A stretch of DNA of 64,000 bases from Siphonodentalium dalli (lineage: Eukaryota; Mollusca; Scaphopoda; Gadilida; Siphonodentaliidae): positions 67,893,127 through 67,957,126 of the forward strand of contig CP136061.1 in NCBI GenBank assembly GCA_032622095.1. Reading direction: 5' to 3'. Positions 23,581 through 36,097 of the stretch are shown here, piece by piece (within the stretch, counting starts at the first letter, position 1; each line of letters begins with the position of its first letter). The position numbers were made by a program, and so were the translations under genes. The notes under the pieces are model-generated. The model did not search any database. It had not been told where the DNA came from and worked only from the letters and a program-made list of their open reading frames with translations.

Positions 23581-23713
23581 TAGAGCATGGCCTGGAGTGA
23601 AATACGCCGATATAGTGCATAGTGAGGTTGTGTAGTTCACGACGCGAAGCGGAGTGAACTACACAACCGCACTATGCACTATATCGGCGTATTTCACGAC
23701 AAGTCATGCTCTA
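23581..23713. repeat. Near-perfect foldback, ~60-bp arms
   Basis: The ends are TAGAGCATG and CATGCTCTA. The arms contain GTGAAATACGCCGATATAGTG and its complement, with a loop of about 13 bp (GACGCGAAGCGGA). It looks like a MITE-type foldback. Confidence 0.85.
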
Positions 23714-25245
23714 ATTATTATATTGTATCGAACAAATGCAGAAATTTTCAACTTTTACTAAGTTCAGACAATTGATGTTCGCCTTACTGAAGCTTTAATT
23801 TGGATCAGCGGCGAAATAACAAGTAGTTACAGAACAAAGTTTGATGTAGTGTTCGTTACTATTTTTAGTAGTCAAAACTACATATGCATAGTGCACGATG
23901 GGAGAGACTTGAAGGCGTAGTATACAACTACGACTAATAGAGTCGAGTAGCCAACCAATCGGAAAGCTTGATTTCAATAACAAAGTCACGTGAGATACAA
24001 TATATATATGTTAGGGCACGTTCATTCACTCGCAAATTTGCCAGGTATTCTTTTGCAGGCATTTCGGTTTATAACGCTACAATGTGCCAGGAACCGAGTG
24101 CAAAACTACTTATAAAATACATCTGTACCACAGCTAACTACACGAGAAGTAACAATTATATGTAGTGGCACTAGTAGCGAATTTAAGCTGTCGACATTTG
24201 CCTGTAAATTGCATGCAATGATCTCGCAAAAAAATAAATTATACAGGTAATTTAAGGCATGCAGTGGCTGTGGACACACGTACCACAGTAGCGATGGCAC
24301 AGTAGGTGTGACAATTTATTATGGCGGAGTTTGGTGACAATTGGTTGTCATATTTAATATGCCATAGCAAGCCATGTCGCCCTCTGCAAATTCGCAAACT
24401 GAGTCTACCAAGCTCTATCAGCGACGGTCGATCTCCCAAGGAGTATCTACCCGAATGCCTTGTCGCTGTTGATCTTCACTCAACACGCAGTGTTATATTT
24501 TGCATGCTAACACACAAGTCTACTTGATAACTTAATGAATAACCCATTTCTTTCTGTCAACATGCAGCCATGGTTGTTTTTAGTGATGAAATTAATATAA
24601 GTATAGATAAACATGCATGCATTGAGATCATATAAAAAACGTGCCACATTCATGATATGCGAGTCAATGAGGAATTGCCACCAGGCCACGGTCAAACACA
24701 ATTCTGGACGATCTGTCGTATTCCAATGTATCATTCCGATCGACATATGGCCATTTCGATAAGAAATGAGAATTTGTTCACGCAAATATGAAGCAATGGA
24801 CACTCATACTGAGAGCCAGTCTAAAAGCGCCGGAACTTCCTACTTAAGATGGACTTAAGATTGTTTTATGAAACGCGTTCGTGAAACGGAAAAGTAACAT
24901 CATAAGATCCACCTTATATCTTAGATTAAGTCCATCTCAAGATAATCGTATGACCTTACTTCATGAAACTGGGCCCAGTGCGTGTTTCTAAATGCATGTC
25001 GGTGTATGGTCACAATAGAAGGGTCCAATTGCATGTACTAAATGTTTATTTTGAGTGTTATACATTTATTCGGATATAAAACTGTGTGTGATGTTTGACG
25101 TCTGTCTTAGTTTGTGCTATATCTGATTGCCATGGAAGTTCTAAACCTTGGTTGTTAATTGCCACCCAACTTCGTCTATATGAGAGTATGTCAACGCCGT
25201 TGCTGATGTTTTGAGGACACAAGTAATTGTTATGCTGTCCATAGA
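23714..25245. other. Intergenic DNA with repeat fragments
   Basis: It includes the second dispersed repeat (24266-24476) and a weak inverted repeat near 24840-24975 that ends in ATGAAACTGGGCCCAG, which looks like a worn transposon end. No gene is supported. Confidence 0.4.
24266..24476 (+). repeat. Dispersed ~210-bp repeat, copy 2
   Basis: This is the same repeat as at 22431-22638 with moderate divergence; see that entry for shared words. Confidence 0.75.
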
Positions 25246-25407
25246 TAGAACCACATGAGTGTCTGTATTTTGACGAAATTATCGCACGAGATTTGTTGGC
25301 GTAGCGATACCTCGAGTGCGGAACGCAGTCCCGCACGAGAGGTATCGCGTTCCGCCAACAAATCGAGTGCGATAATTCGTCAAAATCCAGACACTCATGA
25401 GGTTCTA
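25246..25407. repeat. Foldback element, ~70-bp arms
   Basis: The ends TAGAACCACATGAGTGTCTG and the inverted CAGACACTCATGAGGTTCTA enclose arms with TTTGACGAAATTATCGCACG and its complement. Only a few bases separate the inner arms around 25320-25330. Confidence 0.85.
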
Positions 25408-26036
25408 TTTTTATTACATATCTCAGTATCATAGTAAGTTGACTCACAATCGTACATCTCCGGTACAGAAAATGTTAATATAATTTAGTTTTAACGGTAT
25501 TTTAGGGTTAACACAACAATCAGACAGGGAGCCCGTCTATCCTCGAGTGAACTTGACCCATCTTGACCAGCGAAAAGGTCTTAATTGGGTTTTCCCAGAT
25601 TTTCCAAAAATATAACCCAATCAGCGCATTGGGATTTCGACAAGTGGGTTGTCGCCCTTGCGTTGAAAAGTTGAAAAAGTAAAAATAGTAACGGCGAGAG
25701 CCAGTCTAACAACACTGAATGAAATAGTTCCGTCGACAGATTGCACTAGTGCGATTCTGAGAATTATCACACGCATGGAACGTCGTGCGATCATGCGAAT
25801 TACGTTGATAGATATGTAATAAAAATGATAGTATATTGGAGACCGCTGTTGATGATGGAACTTTGGCAACCATAACCACATTGGACGTCCTGGATTATAC
25901 ATTTTCCCCAAAGCGTAGGCTATCGTCTAAATAGCAAGTGTTGTTTTTGCTGGGAATTTTCACACAAAAACGGTTCGGCATCAGAATTACCATGTTCTAC
26001 GGTTATCCAACATTTGTATTACACTTGACTAAATTA
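25408..26036. other. Intergenic DNA, no gene seen
   Basis: Nothing recognisable is found in this stretch. Confidence 0.4.
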
Positions 26037-26658
26037 TCTATCTATCTATCTATTATATATTTTGGAAGATCTGTCTGTCTGTGTGTCTGTCTGTGTGTTC
26101 GCGATGAACTCGAAAATGGCCGAGCCGATTTCGATGAAACTTGGTATGTGGGGGTATTTTCGGCCGGGGGGTGGCATTGGCCTATTAATTTGTCCGTGCG
26201 ACTTGACCTTGACCTTGAAATCGGGTCATTTCAAGGTCAAACGCCCGAATATCACGGGATTTCGATGAAACTTGGTATGTGGGGGTACTTTCGTATCGGG
26301 AGTCTCATAAGCATATTCATTTGCCCGTGCGACGTGACCTTGACCTTGAAATCGGGTCAATTCAAGGTCAAATCGCCAATTTTGATGGGATTTCGACGAA
26401 CTTTTATACATAGGGTTACTTTTGTCCACTGAGTGTTTTGGACGGGTCAAATCGTGACCCCCGACCTGACCTTGACCTTCAAAATGATAAATTCAAGGTC
26501 AAATCGGGTAAAACCGGATGGATTTCGACGGGTACTTTTGTCGGGTACTTTTGTCCGGGCAGTGTTTTGGACGGGTCAAATCGTTAACCCACCTGACCGT
26601 GACCTTCAAAATGGTCAATTCAAGGTCCAAGCCCGGACGAAGTCGGGTCACCTTCTAG
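26037..26658 (+). mobile_element. Helitron-like non-autonomous element 1
   Basis: It starts in TCTATCTATC microsatellite-like DNA followed by TTTTGGAAGATCTGTCTGTC and TTCGCGATGAACTCGAAAA. Inside are several diverged copies of a module with TGACCTTGACCTTGAAATCG and ATTTCGATGAAACTTGGTAT. It ends with hairpin CCCGGACGAAGTCGGG and then CTAG (26655-26658) before T, the usual Helitron 3' end pattern. There is no Rep/helicase ORF. Confidence 0.7.
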
Positions 26659-27929
26659 TCTATTATATATTTTGGAAGATCTGTTTGTGTGTGTGTCTGT
26701 GTGTTCGCGATGAACTCGAAAACGGCCGACCCGATTTCGAGGAAACTTCGTATGTGAGGGTGCTATCGGTCGGGAAGTGGCATAGGCATATTAATTTTCA
26801 GAACCGAGGTCAACTTTTCACGTGCCGAGGTCAAATCTGTTTTTACGCTGTGTTACGGGACATTCATTTGAGTTCGGTGCTTACAAATCGATTCGAAACA
26901 GCGCGAATAATAAAATGCCAGTCGTAATAATGACACTGTGAGAATCTTTCGTGTTTCCTCTTTCCAACGATATATAATGCGTATGTATCCGTTTTAGTTA
27001 TCTGCCTCAATTATCAAGAAGAAGTGGTACTATCTTCCGTCAGGATAAAAACAATGCGTAACTTCTATGACGTCGTTAGAGGTCATAACGTTAGATCACG
27101 TTAACGCTTAACAGGCCGATGCATTTGACTGTTTCAGACGTATTGGTGATATCTCGGGCACCGATGGTAATTTATCTTTACGTTGAAACGTTACGTTGGC
27201 CTTGGCGGTGGGTATCCTGTGAAAATATTTCCACACGTCAAAAACTGCTACAAACAGAAAGAACATCAAAATGTAGACAGACTTTGTCCGTATACATATA
27301 AGAAATATCGCATAAACAGTATGTCATTGTCATATGTTTGACTATTGTTATGTAAACAAGAGCATAAAAAGTTACTTTTCTGGTGTTTGGTTATATTATG
27401 ATGGTAAAAATAAAGAGCGTTCTTTGTTGGTGGATTCCTGATATGGAACTAATAAAGAGCGTTTATGCCATTTGTGTGTGATTAGCCAGTAACACTGTGC
27501 TGTCTTCTTTAACACAATCAGACTCTTGCTCAGGTAAAATATAGTAGGTCTTTATGATAACATGCTGTTTATGCGATGGTCATGGTATATATGAACGAAA
27601 CTGTATGCGTTTTAATGCGTTTTAATGTTTTTCTGTTTACGGTGTTTGGAACAAATATGAATATTTTCGACAATTAAGGCCTCGCGTGCCTTTAATGAGC
27701 GTGTGTATGTGAGGCGCGTTTATATACTTGAGTGGAAATCAAACTGGCGGATTTTTACGGACGAAATTTGATGCATAGGGTATCTCGGTATCCGCTGGGC
27801 CGATTTCCCGGTATCCGCTGGGCCGATTTCCACCATTTTTGGGGTGTTGGTGTTTGACCCCACCTGACCTTGACCTTCAAAATGGTCAATTCAAGGTCAA
27901 AGCCCGGACGAAGTCGGGTCACCTTCTAG
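26659..27929 (+). mobile_element. Helitron-like element 2, interrupted by a TTAA MITE
   Basis: A new TCTATTATATATTTTGGAAG start abuts the CTAG end of element 1. The body matches element 1 (TTCGCGATGAACTCGAAAA), is interrupted by an inverted TTAA-MITE copy at about 27170-27695, and resumes with TGACCTTGACCTTCAAAATG. It ends in the same hairpin and CTAG at 27926-27929. The head-to-tail arrangement suggests repeated insertion at, or rolling-circle read-through of, a Helitron end. Confidence 0.65.
27170..27695 (-). mobile_element. TTAA MITE family B, copy inside Helitron
   Basis: This is an inverted copy of the elements at 38294 and 55438. It includes GGCCTTGGCGGTGGGTATCC, AAACAGAAAGAACATC, TATGTAAACAAGAGCATAAA and, at the right end, AAGGCCTCGCGTGCCTTTAA with TTAA at 27692-27695. 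The left end is worn. Confidence 0.7.
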
Positions 27930-29102
27930 TACTATATATTTTGAGACTTCTCTAATGATATACCATGAATTAAATCACATTTGGTGTCGTTTGCGTCACG
28001 GATGGCGAGCGGATATGCACTAGCATTGATAAGATTGCTATTCGCCGATATCCACATATAAGTTATATACAGTCACCAGGCCATCTCCATATCATTTTAA
28101 GTAGTTGGGCGTTCACATTTCACAATCCCAACATATGGTGACCCACATAAGTCACTTGAACAATTATATCTTCTTAACAGTCATATTTATATGGGAATGG
28201 CAATCAAGACATTCACACAATGAGCTAGCAAAAAGAGATAACAAGAAGAATCATTAAACGTATATGTATCATTCTATTGAAGAGATACATATATTCGTGC
28301 AAACTGAGAGACCTCGAACCGTCAGAGGATTGCATATATGTAATAACAAAATTTAGTCTGTTCCATTCAATACAGTTTCCACAAAAAGTTACAATTTGTC
28401 AAGAGATATGGAAGGCCTGTTCAAAAATAGTGGTCACAGTGTGCAGTCAAATAGAGTTTCTTCTGATATACAAGAAAATGCAGTTAGTAGCACAAGACTT
28501 TTCAGGATCCTACCAATACTGACATCTGACAAGGGTTTTAGAACAGACTCATCGACTGACATAAACAACTCAAAATCTCGCTCTGTGCCTGTCACATGTA
28601 GCTGATATATTTGCGCAGCAACATTTCGTTTAAACTAAGAATATTTAGCCAATATATAGCACCATGAACAGAGGAGCACCTGGAAATTTCTTTGAAACAT
28701 CTGTATCTTCATGGAGATATGATAGCCAGGTGTCCTCGAGATCTTAGTCCAACCCACTAGATTGATTGATACATCTCAATAGGTAAAACCCAATTATCAT
28801 CTTTTATCGAACTAATGTGTTTATGATGTTCATGTATCATATTATAACGTCTAATGTGTACGCAGTTGTAAATAAATAAATACTTCATTATTGGTGGAAC
28901 GGATTAATCGTGATAAACAGAATGACAATTGACAAGGTGAGCCAATACTTATATTCCATGACTGTAATAATCATGTTTTGTGATGCTATTTGAATATACA
29001 ATTTATGAGAAAACGTATAACACTTTAAGCAAGAGCATTCTCTATTCCCAACAAATATCCACAGCATACATTAACCCGGGCAACGCCGGGTAACCCTGCT
29101 AG
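27930..29102 (+). mobile_element. Helitron 3' region ending at 29102
   Basis: The stretch ends with ACCCGGGCAACGCCGGGT, a hairpin with 6-bp stem, then AACCCTGCTAG before T. This is a classic animal Helitron 3' terminus. The left boundary is not visible, and no helicase or Rep domain is found in the ~1.1 kb upstream. Confidence 0.6.
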
Positions 29103-29983
29103 TAACTATATATATCCCGTCTACGCTCACGCTTTACGAAGTCCAGCGCAATGAAATTTCACTATTGTTAACCGGCTGTTGACTCATGGAAATGTCGGGC
29201 CTGCAAAACGCGTTATTTTTCAAACTAGCTGGCGACTTTGTGAATTTTGATAGGCGTAACACAGCTCATTGGATAAGCATATAAAGGCAGTGTAATTCGT
29301 CGAAATTAATGACAAGTGGTGCAAATTTCAACTTAATGCATAGTTTGTTGTGTTTATCTTTGTATACTTTCACAAAATTGGCTGTTTGAACCATGTGCCA
29401 TGGCAAATATTAGCAATAGTTTTACCCGTATAGAACGATTAATGGGGATAGAACCGACTCGGTCAGGGGAGAACCCAAACAATAATCAAAATTCGCGGTT
29501 CTTGTCGTTGTTATGACTCGCACAATGAATTTTTCGTTATTAACACGCTCATTGGTGCCACAGATTGTTATGGGATCGAAAATAACTAATCGAATTATCA
29601 CCTAGATACCTCAAAATTGCGTTTTAACTGTCAAAAAGTCGTGAAAATGTATAATTTCGATCAGCAAGAACCGTCACAAATCAGGCAAGAACCATCACAA
29701 ACCGGCGATAGAACGATTTCCGATGTAACAGTTCCTACACAGTGAGTATTTCCTTATGTCTATATTCGTGATTTGATAAAAAATGTCCATGCCTTTCTAT
29801 GCGTTAAGCGCTTATAGTGCAAAGGCCTTTGGGGACAATAGAGAGCTATAGGTTTCGCAAAACACACGGACAGCAGTTACGGTTAGGGTTCTATATGTAT
29901 ACGTCATCATATTATACGCACGTTCTAGCTGTATAGCCAAACGATGGGGCATCAGGTTCTTCGGTTTAAACCAAAAACGTCTT
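29103..29983. other. Intergenic DNA, no gene seen
   Basis: No coding or repeat structure I can name is visible here. Confidence 0.4.
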
Positions 29984-30262
29984 TTAAAGATGCATTATTC
30001 GATTTAACGCTCCCACATTACTATTTATTTGGCTTCGGGGGTAAAAAATATTTGATTCGAGTCAAGGAACCCTCCCATGAAAACTCAAGAGTGTTATTTC
30101 TCGAGATGTGCAACTATTTGTGGCCCAGAAAACAGTCGTCAAACCGACGGTCTCGGACAAAATTGCGGATGAAGATGGATAACTCTAAAATCAAGTGGTA
30201 ATACGGCCAAATTAATCTGGTAGATCGTACACTCCGCATGATTGATTTCACGGCCAGTTACA
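29984..30262 (+). mobile_element. TTAA MITE family A, copy 3 (right end lost)
   Basis: It starts TTAAAGATGCATTATTCGAT and aligns with copy 2 through ATTACTATTTATTTGGCTTC, ATATTTGATTCGAGTC and ATTGCGGATGAAGATGG. No inverted right terminus is seen; the end coordinate is approximate. The 85-residue frame across it is a by-product. Confidence 0.65.
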
Positions 30263-30969
30263 AATTCATTTGAAAAAAAACTTCTTCACAATTTCCCAAA
30301 ATGACACGAGGTTATATGTCTCTTCCTCATTCCTGTTACTCGGAACATTTTTCGTCTTTTTGATAATTTCTAATTCACCGCTCGACGTTCCTGGCCATTT
30401 ATACGCTTAGTTCTCAAAAGTTGTTTTAAATGTTGCAATATTCATGATGAAGGAGGGAGGCTATGCTTTCGAATGATGAATAATATAATGTATTGTTTCA
30501 TAGCATAAAATGCGAAGAATTTGAGCTCATATATATGTTACTCATTCCTGTTACTCCAAATAGTCATTTCGTTACTCGGAAGTTGTTCCTGTTCCTCGTT
30601 TCGTTCCTGTTACTCTAAATAGTCAATCCCACGATGTGTATTAAGTACATGTAGTATTGTAGTATATTATTCGTACAGCGATATATAACTGACATTGTGT
30701 GATAAGAGAGAAGGATAAATAATACATGCTTATAATCTCCCCATCTCAGGAAATCCCAGGAATGTATTATTCGAATGCCTTATTCGATTGCCTTATTCGA
30801 CCCATTGGATACACATTTATCATTGTTCTCCGCTGGCCTCATCCACATATTCACATTCCACATGTATGTACTGTATATATCACATCACAAACTGAGCAAT
30901 GACCGGTGAACGACGAACGAATTCTACTATTATTTATAGAAACAGACGTTTATATACCAATGTTTACAG
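30263..30969. other. Intergenic, with words shared with the 53.2-kb TIR element
   Basis: At 30320-30630 several phrases such as CCTGTTACTCGGAA and CCTGTTACTCTAAATAGTCA recur, resembling the ends of the element at 53162-53879. It is probably a worn relative. No gene is seen. Confidence 0.45.
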
Positions 30970-31411
30970 TTAAAGGTACTCAATCCGATTCAATGCTCCT
31001 AAATTACTATTTCTTTGGCTTCGGGGAAAAACAATATTTGATTCGAGTCGAGGGACCCACCCATCAAAGCTCAGAGTGATCAGATATCGATTTTTGAAGT
31101 TTTATTTAAATTATTTTAGAAACGCGCCGTCAAATGAATGGTATCGGTCAAAATTGCGGATGAAGATGGTCGTGAATACTCAAGTGATAATACTGCCATA
31201 TTTCGTTGAACAAAATGTTGATAAATAACACGTTGTGGGAAAACTTGATACCATAGTTGACAGTGGTCAACAACAGTTGACATATGTTGTTGCAATTAAT
31301 CGATTCTGATAACTAAAGCGTATTTTGAAGAAGTGTTATTGTTGTTGTTGTTGTTGTTGTTGTTGTATATTGATGATATGGGGACCCTCTGGTCGGATTG
31401 AGTACCTTTAA
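30970..31411 (+). mobile_element. TTAA MITE family A, copy 2 (complete)
   Basis: TTAAAGGTACTCAATCCGAT at the left and the inverted ATCGGATTGAGTACCTTTAA-type end at the right give a terminal inverted repeat of about 20 bp with TTAA on both sides. The internal sequence has no coding capacity. A (TTG)n microsatellite lies at about 31336-31367. Confidence 0.8.
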
Positions 31412-31737
31412 CAAGACAAAACCTAGATACAATCAAATTATATATTATTACATGTATAGTTATATTACTTTTCAACGGAGACGGCCGGTAGACAACCCTC
31501 TTGGTTATGCTGTCACCGATAGCTGATTGCACCTTATAATAGTATACTGTATTTAATATATAATATGAATGAGTTATGATTCATAGCGCATGATTTTCAA
31601 TGCATTGCTGTGTTCAATAATCCTCATGGTCGTCATTATTTTTGTGAAACGAATTTTTGGCCCGACGACGAACAGCCAAACGAAACCTCTTTATGTACCC
31701 TTTCTTGACTGGAGCTTCCTCAATTTTTGCGAAAATC

Positions 31738-32815
31738 CTGTGCCAATGCATATTCTTATTTATGCGAGTCGACCATAGGTCGCCTCGCATATATAAGGGA
31801 ATGCATTGGCCTAACAAATTATATATTATTTGTTATAATTGTTAAAGGGGTACTGTACCCCAATTTCAATAAATTCCCGGTGACAATAGCGATCTAATAT
31901 GAATATTATATTATAAAATAACTAATTTGAGTCGACGATGTCTACTGAAAACGTTCCGGTTAACAGGCTATCGTAAAAGTAAAATTTAATTATTTAATAT
32001 AAATTCATTTATGGCTGGAGTCATAAAATGGATAATTATGCCGTTACGAGTTACCGTTCTTGAAATCGCATATGTTGCGTGTCTTTTATCGACGGCCGTT
32101 CGCAAGCAAACAAAACATGTTACCTGCAAAAGAAGGCCCGTTATAACCGATTCGGAAAAAAGGGAGAAAGAAACAAGAGTCATAAAGCGTCAAGTATTTT
32201 ATAGGGAGTGAGATTGTTCGATGGAAGAGATTGAATGCATCAATCGAAGCTATGAGCAATGAACTTCCGGTTCTTCCTGCGACCTGCGTCTTATCCGGTG
32301 AAGGTCAAAAACATGGCGCGTAGTTTAAAATCGTAATATTTTTGTTTCCAAGATCAATATTTTCTTCGCTAAATTAGGTTTATACGCAACTCATATAACA
32401 CGAACACAATCTAACTTGAAAGTTATTCCAATGGGAGTAAATAAAAAAAATCTCATATCTTTGTGTACAGTACCCCTTTAAAGAATGTAACAAAAAATGG
32501 GGGGAAAAAAAGAAGAAAAAAAAATGTTAAAGAACGTAATAAATAATGATTAAAAATGAAAAAAATTGTTAAAGAATGTAAGAAAAAATGATAAAGAATG
32601 TAAGAAAAAAATATAAAAAATGATCCAATTGCTAAAGAATGTAAGAAAAAGTGATAAAATGAAGTTGTTAAAGAATATAAGAAAAAATTCTAAAAATTGT
32701 TAAAGAATGTAAGACAAATTGATAGATAAAAATATGTTAGGCCAATGCATTCTCTTATATATACGAGGCGACCTATCGTTGACTCGCTTATATAATAGAA
32801 TGCATTGGCACGGGG
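31738..32815. mobile_element. Palindrome-bounded element, copy 3, with nested TTAA MITE
   Basis: Palindromes at 31743-31809 and 32742-32808 flank a core rich in TTGTTAAAGAATGTAAGAAA repeats. A TTAA MITE (31852-32481) sits in one of these repeats. CTGTG/CACGGGG words flank the palindromes as in other copies. Frames over it are not genes. Confidence 0.75.
31852..32481 (+). mobile_element. TTAA MITE family C, with readable empty site
   Basis: The ends are TTAAAGGGGTACTGTACC and TACAGTACCCCTTTAA. Left flank ATTG plus TTAA and right flank TTAA plus AGAATGTAA rebuild ATTGTTAAAGAATGTAA, a word that occurs uninterrupted several times just to the right (for example near 32569). This shows directly that TTAA was duplicated on insertion, as piggyBac-type transposases do. 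Confidence 0.85.
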
Positions 32816-33329
32816 TCTTTAATGATGTTGCGCCAGCGCAGCTCCCGTCATGAAAGGGTTAACGGAAACTGCTGAGTCACTAACTGGTGAACGTGGGGGT
32901 ACAACCCACTTTAGTTAAATAATATGACGTACATATGGTATTTAGATGCACTATTTATTATAGTTCTGCAATTGTTAGGTAAATCAGATCGACATACATG
33001 CAGGGTGCATATTTATTTAGTTCGTAAAGGTCTGCATCGAAACGAGGGCCCTTGAGTTGCAACACTCCATGGCCAGGTTTCGCTTTGATGCTCTAAGTGT
33101 GCACTCGAAGTTATGTGAAAAGCTCCTTGTCAAATGTCAGTGTCCATACGTATAATTATCGGTGTCATATTCAACCAGTCAACTGTGGCGGTAGGTAAAT
33201 TCAAGTGGGGCACAGAAAAATGTTAATTTGTAATGTGAGAATTTCAAGATATAAATCTTCAGCAGCCAACACTTTATGCACAGATACATTTCGACTGTTA
33301 ATCTGGATACACACTTCTAGGGCTTCGCC
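32816..33329. other. Upstream region of gene B
   Basis: It presumably holds the promoter and 5' UTR of gene B. No TATA box or initiator stands out; a GATATAAAT word at about 33247 is a weak candidate only. Confidence 0.35.
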
Positions 33330-34849
33330 ATGTATTCGGGAATACTTCTGTCACTTTTCGTCGTCGTTGCACGTGTTGCTGTTGCTGAAATCGAGGTTAC
33401 TGCGCCAACTGGAAAAATTGTCGGCTATCAATACAAACAACCACTTCAAGGCAAAAACTTTGGTTTACAATTTCTTGGCATTCCATATGCGGAACCACCA
33501 CTGGGTGACTTACGCTTTGCCAAGCCAGTAAAGAAACCAAGCTTTTCAGAAACGTTTAACGCTTCAAGTTATGGCTACTCGTGTATGCAGAATCTCAGAC
33601 CTTACGTCCCCGAAGTAGCCCAAATAATACAAATGGACGAGGATTGTTTGACGCTGAACATTTTCACACCCATCGACGCCCTTAACGGGACCAAGAAGGC
33701 AGTTATGTTCTTTATCCATGGTGGATGGTTTGTGAGCGGTTCATCTGTAGTATCTGGCGGAGAAAATCTGGCTATACGTGGTGACGTCATCGTGGTTACC
33801 ATTAACTACCGTCTAGGTCCATTCGGATTCATGGATAGTGGTAGTGTTGATGCTCCTGGTAATATCGGTCTCTGGGACCAGCAACTCGCTCTAAAATGGG
33901 TTAACGAAAATATCGAAAGTTTCGGCGGAGATAAATCGAAGGTGACCATACATGGACAATCCTCAGGCGCCGCCTCCGTCGCGTATCACATGACACATAA
34001 GAACAACGCAGGTCTCTTTCAACGAGCAATAGCCCAAAGTGGGTCGCCTGTAGCATGGTGGGCATCAACCACCATCAAGGACTCAACGAAGCTCGCCCAA
34101 GATTTGGCCGGTGATGTGGGGTGCGTTTCGTCAGACTTATCCAAGCGTCTTGACTGCATGCGAAATGTCGACGCTGTTAAACTTAACAACGCTGCTGTTG
34201 CTTTTACGAAGGATAAAAGAGGCAAATTCGCACCCGTGATGGAGGATAGTTTTATCACCTTTGACCCAAGAAAATGTGCTTCTCCAACAAGCGCATGTGC
34301 TGATAAAATACTTCCGGTAGAATATATGTCAGGGCTCAACGATTTCGATGGAGCTGTCGTAATTAGGAAATTCAATTTCAGTACAACATGGCAGACGGAC
34401 GGGTTAAGTGATGACGTGTTCCAGACAAAGGTGCTACCTTTTGTGCTTGACATGATCTCAAAGTCACTACCAGGGAAGAAAGAAATATATGAAGCATTGA
34501 TAAAATACCAGTATTCAAATCACAGGGATACGAGTGATGTCGCCAGGCTCCACGAGGTGTCAAACTTGTTTACAGACCTATATTTCACAATTCCCGGTAT
34601 CACATTTAATGACGTCGTTCGTGGGAGAGAAAGAAAAACATATCTCTACAAATACTCTCACAAATCATTGAAATCGACAAATGGACCATTAATACCGGGC
34701 GCCAACAACGGCGATGAACTTGGTTATATTTTCGGAAGTCGGAGGAATCGGTTGGCAGCTTTAAATATTACACTTCCAATGATTCCAGAGGATGAAATAT
34801 CCTTCGCCGAATCAGTTTTAACCTATTGGAGTAACTTCGCTAAATCCGG
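33330..34849 (+). CDS. Carboxylesterase-like gene B, exon 1; degenerate active site
   Basis: ATG at 33330 begins a signal peptide (MYSGILLSLFVVVARVAVA). The family marks are GIPYAEPPLGDLRFAKP, EDCLTLNIFTP, NYRLGPFGFMDSG, GNIGLWDQQLALKWVN and TYWSNFAKSG. The nucleophile Ser211 (GQSSG) and acid Asp340 (GLNDFDG) are kept, but the third triad residue is Asn460 (PGANNGDEL, against PGASHGDEL in gene A). The oxyanion loop reads HGGWF, with Trp133 for the usual third Gly, and the elbow is GQSSG rather than GESAG. It is therefore probably non-catalytic, perhaps a binding or adhesion protein as in other dead members of this fold. Unlike gene A, there is no intron at the TKVLPFV position. The exon ends in GG before GTAAGT. 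Confidence 0.92.
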
Positions 34850-34932
34850 GTAAGTTCAACGAGTATTAATCGCGAGGTTTATATTGTAAAACGCATTTCA
34901 AGTCTGCAAATACAGTGTCTGTCATTTTCATA

Positions 34933-35570
34933 ATGAGGTCCCCAGAGGGTGAATTTAGTAATGCTATCTCATAAGGCGGCTGGCGCCACGAAATTCACCC
35001 TCATGTAAAGTTGCGACGTGTACGACGTACTATAGATGCATTTAACGGTTATCGCGCGTGCTACAATTAAGTTTAGTTAAGATGTCGTCGTACGAACTAC
35101 ATGATAATTTTGAATAATCTAAAACAGTTTCTACTCAAATAGAACAAAACCTGCAATTAGTGTGTCTGTTATTTGCACAGTTAGATCCCCAGAGGATGAA
35201 TTTAGTGAGGCTTTCCCGCAAGGCGGGCTAGCGTCACTAAATTCACCATCTTCTCTGTGGACCTCATTCTGTTTAGGCATCAACTGCTATGGGATACCTA
35301 GGATCAGATTTAATTTCCCCAGTTGAAGTTGGTAATGTTCACCCATTAGTCACCTCGATTGTGTATTTTATCTTCTGCAAATTCTGGGATATATATAGTA
35401 ACTGAACAGAAGGGAAAGGGTAACTAAAACAATGTTAATTTGAGACTATATAGATACTTCCCCGAAGATGAGGCATAAGCAGAATGAGTTCCCCAGAGGG
35501 TGAATTTGGTGATGCTAGCCCGATGTGCGGGATAGCATCACTAAATTCACACTCTGGGGACCTCATTCTG
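34933..35570. repeat. Three hairpins of one foldback family
   Basis: Hairpins at 34933-35003, 35183-35271 and 35481-35570 each have arms of the type TCCCCAGAGGGTGAATTTAG and its complement around short loops such as GCCCGATGTGCGGG. Flanking words (CTGCAAAT, GTGTCTGTCATTTGCA) lie left of the first two and inverted to the right of the third, so they belong to the element ends. Confidence 0.8.
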
Positions 35571-36097
35571 CAAATGACAGACACACCATTTGCAGGATTG
35601 GTTCCCTTTGAGGCAGGGGGGGGGTCGGAAAAAAATTTCAGGCACGTATGGCATTTTTTCCCTTTCGATCATTTTTGTGTACCCACCCACCCCCACCGCC
35701 AATTTTTTTTCCGTTTTCGGCAGTTTTTTTCGACCATTTTTTGACACCCACCCCCCCCCCCCCTTTTAACACTAAAACAGAGATTTGCGGGGGGAAATTC
35801 ACTGTAAACAGCTGTATATGAATTTCTGTGCATACTATTTATCATGGATGTTAACATGGACATGTAAATAGGAATGAGTCATTTTGAGGTCATTCGGCCA
35901 AAAAAACATGGCTGCCAGCGGCCATCTTGGATTTCAAAATTTGCAACAAAATACAACACGATAACTGCCTGCAGTCAGTTTACAGTTGGAATTACATTAT
36001 TTCTCTCATTCAAAGTGGGTTTGAAGCCCAACTCATTGCCAAAACACTAAAAAACAAGCAGGATTTATTTTTATACGTGCCGGAATTTTTTTTTTCA

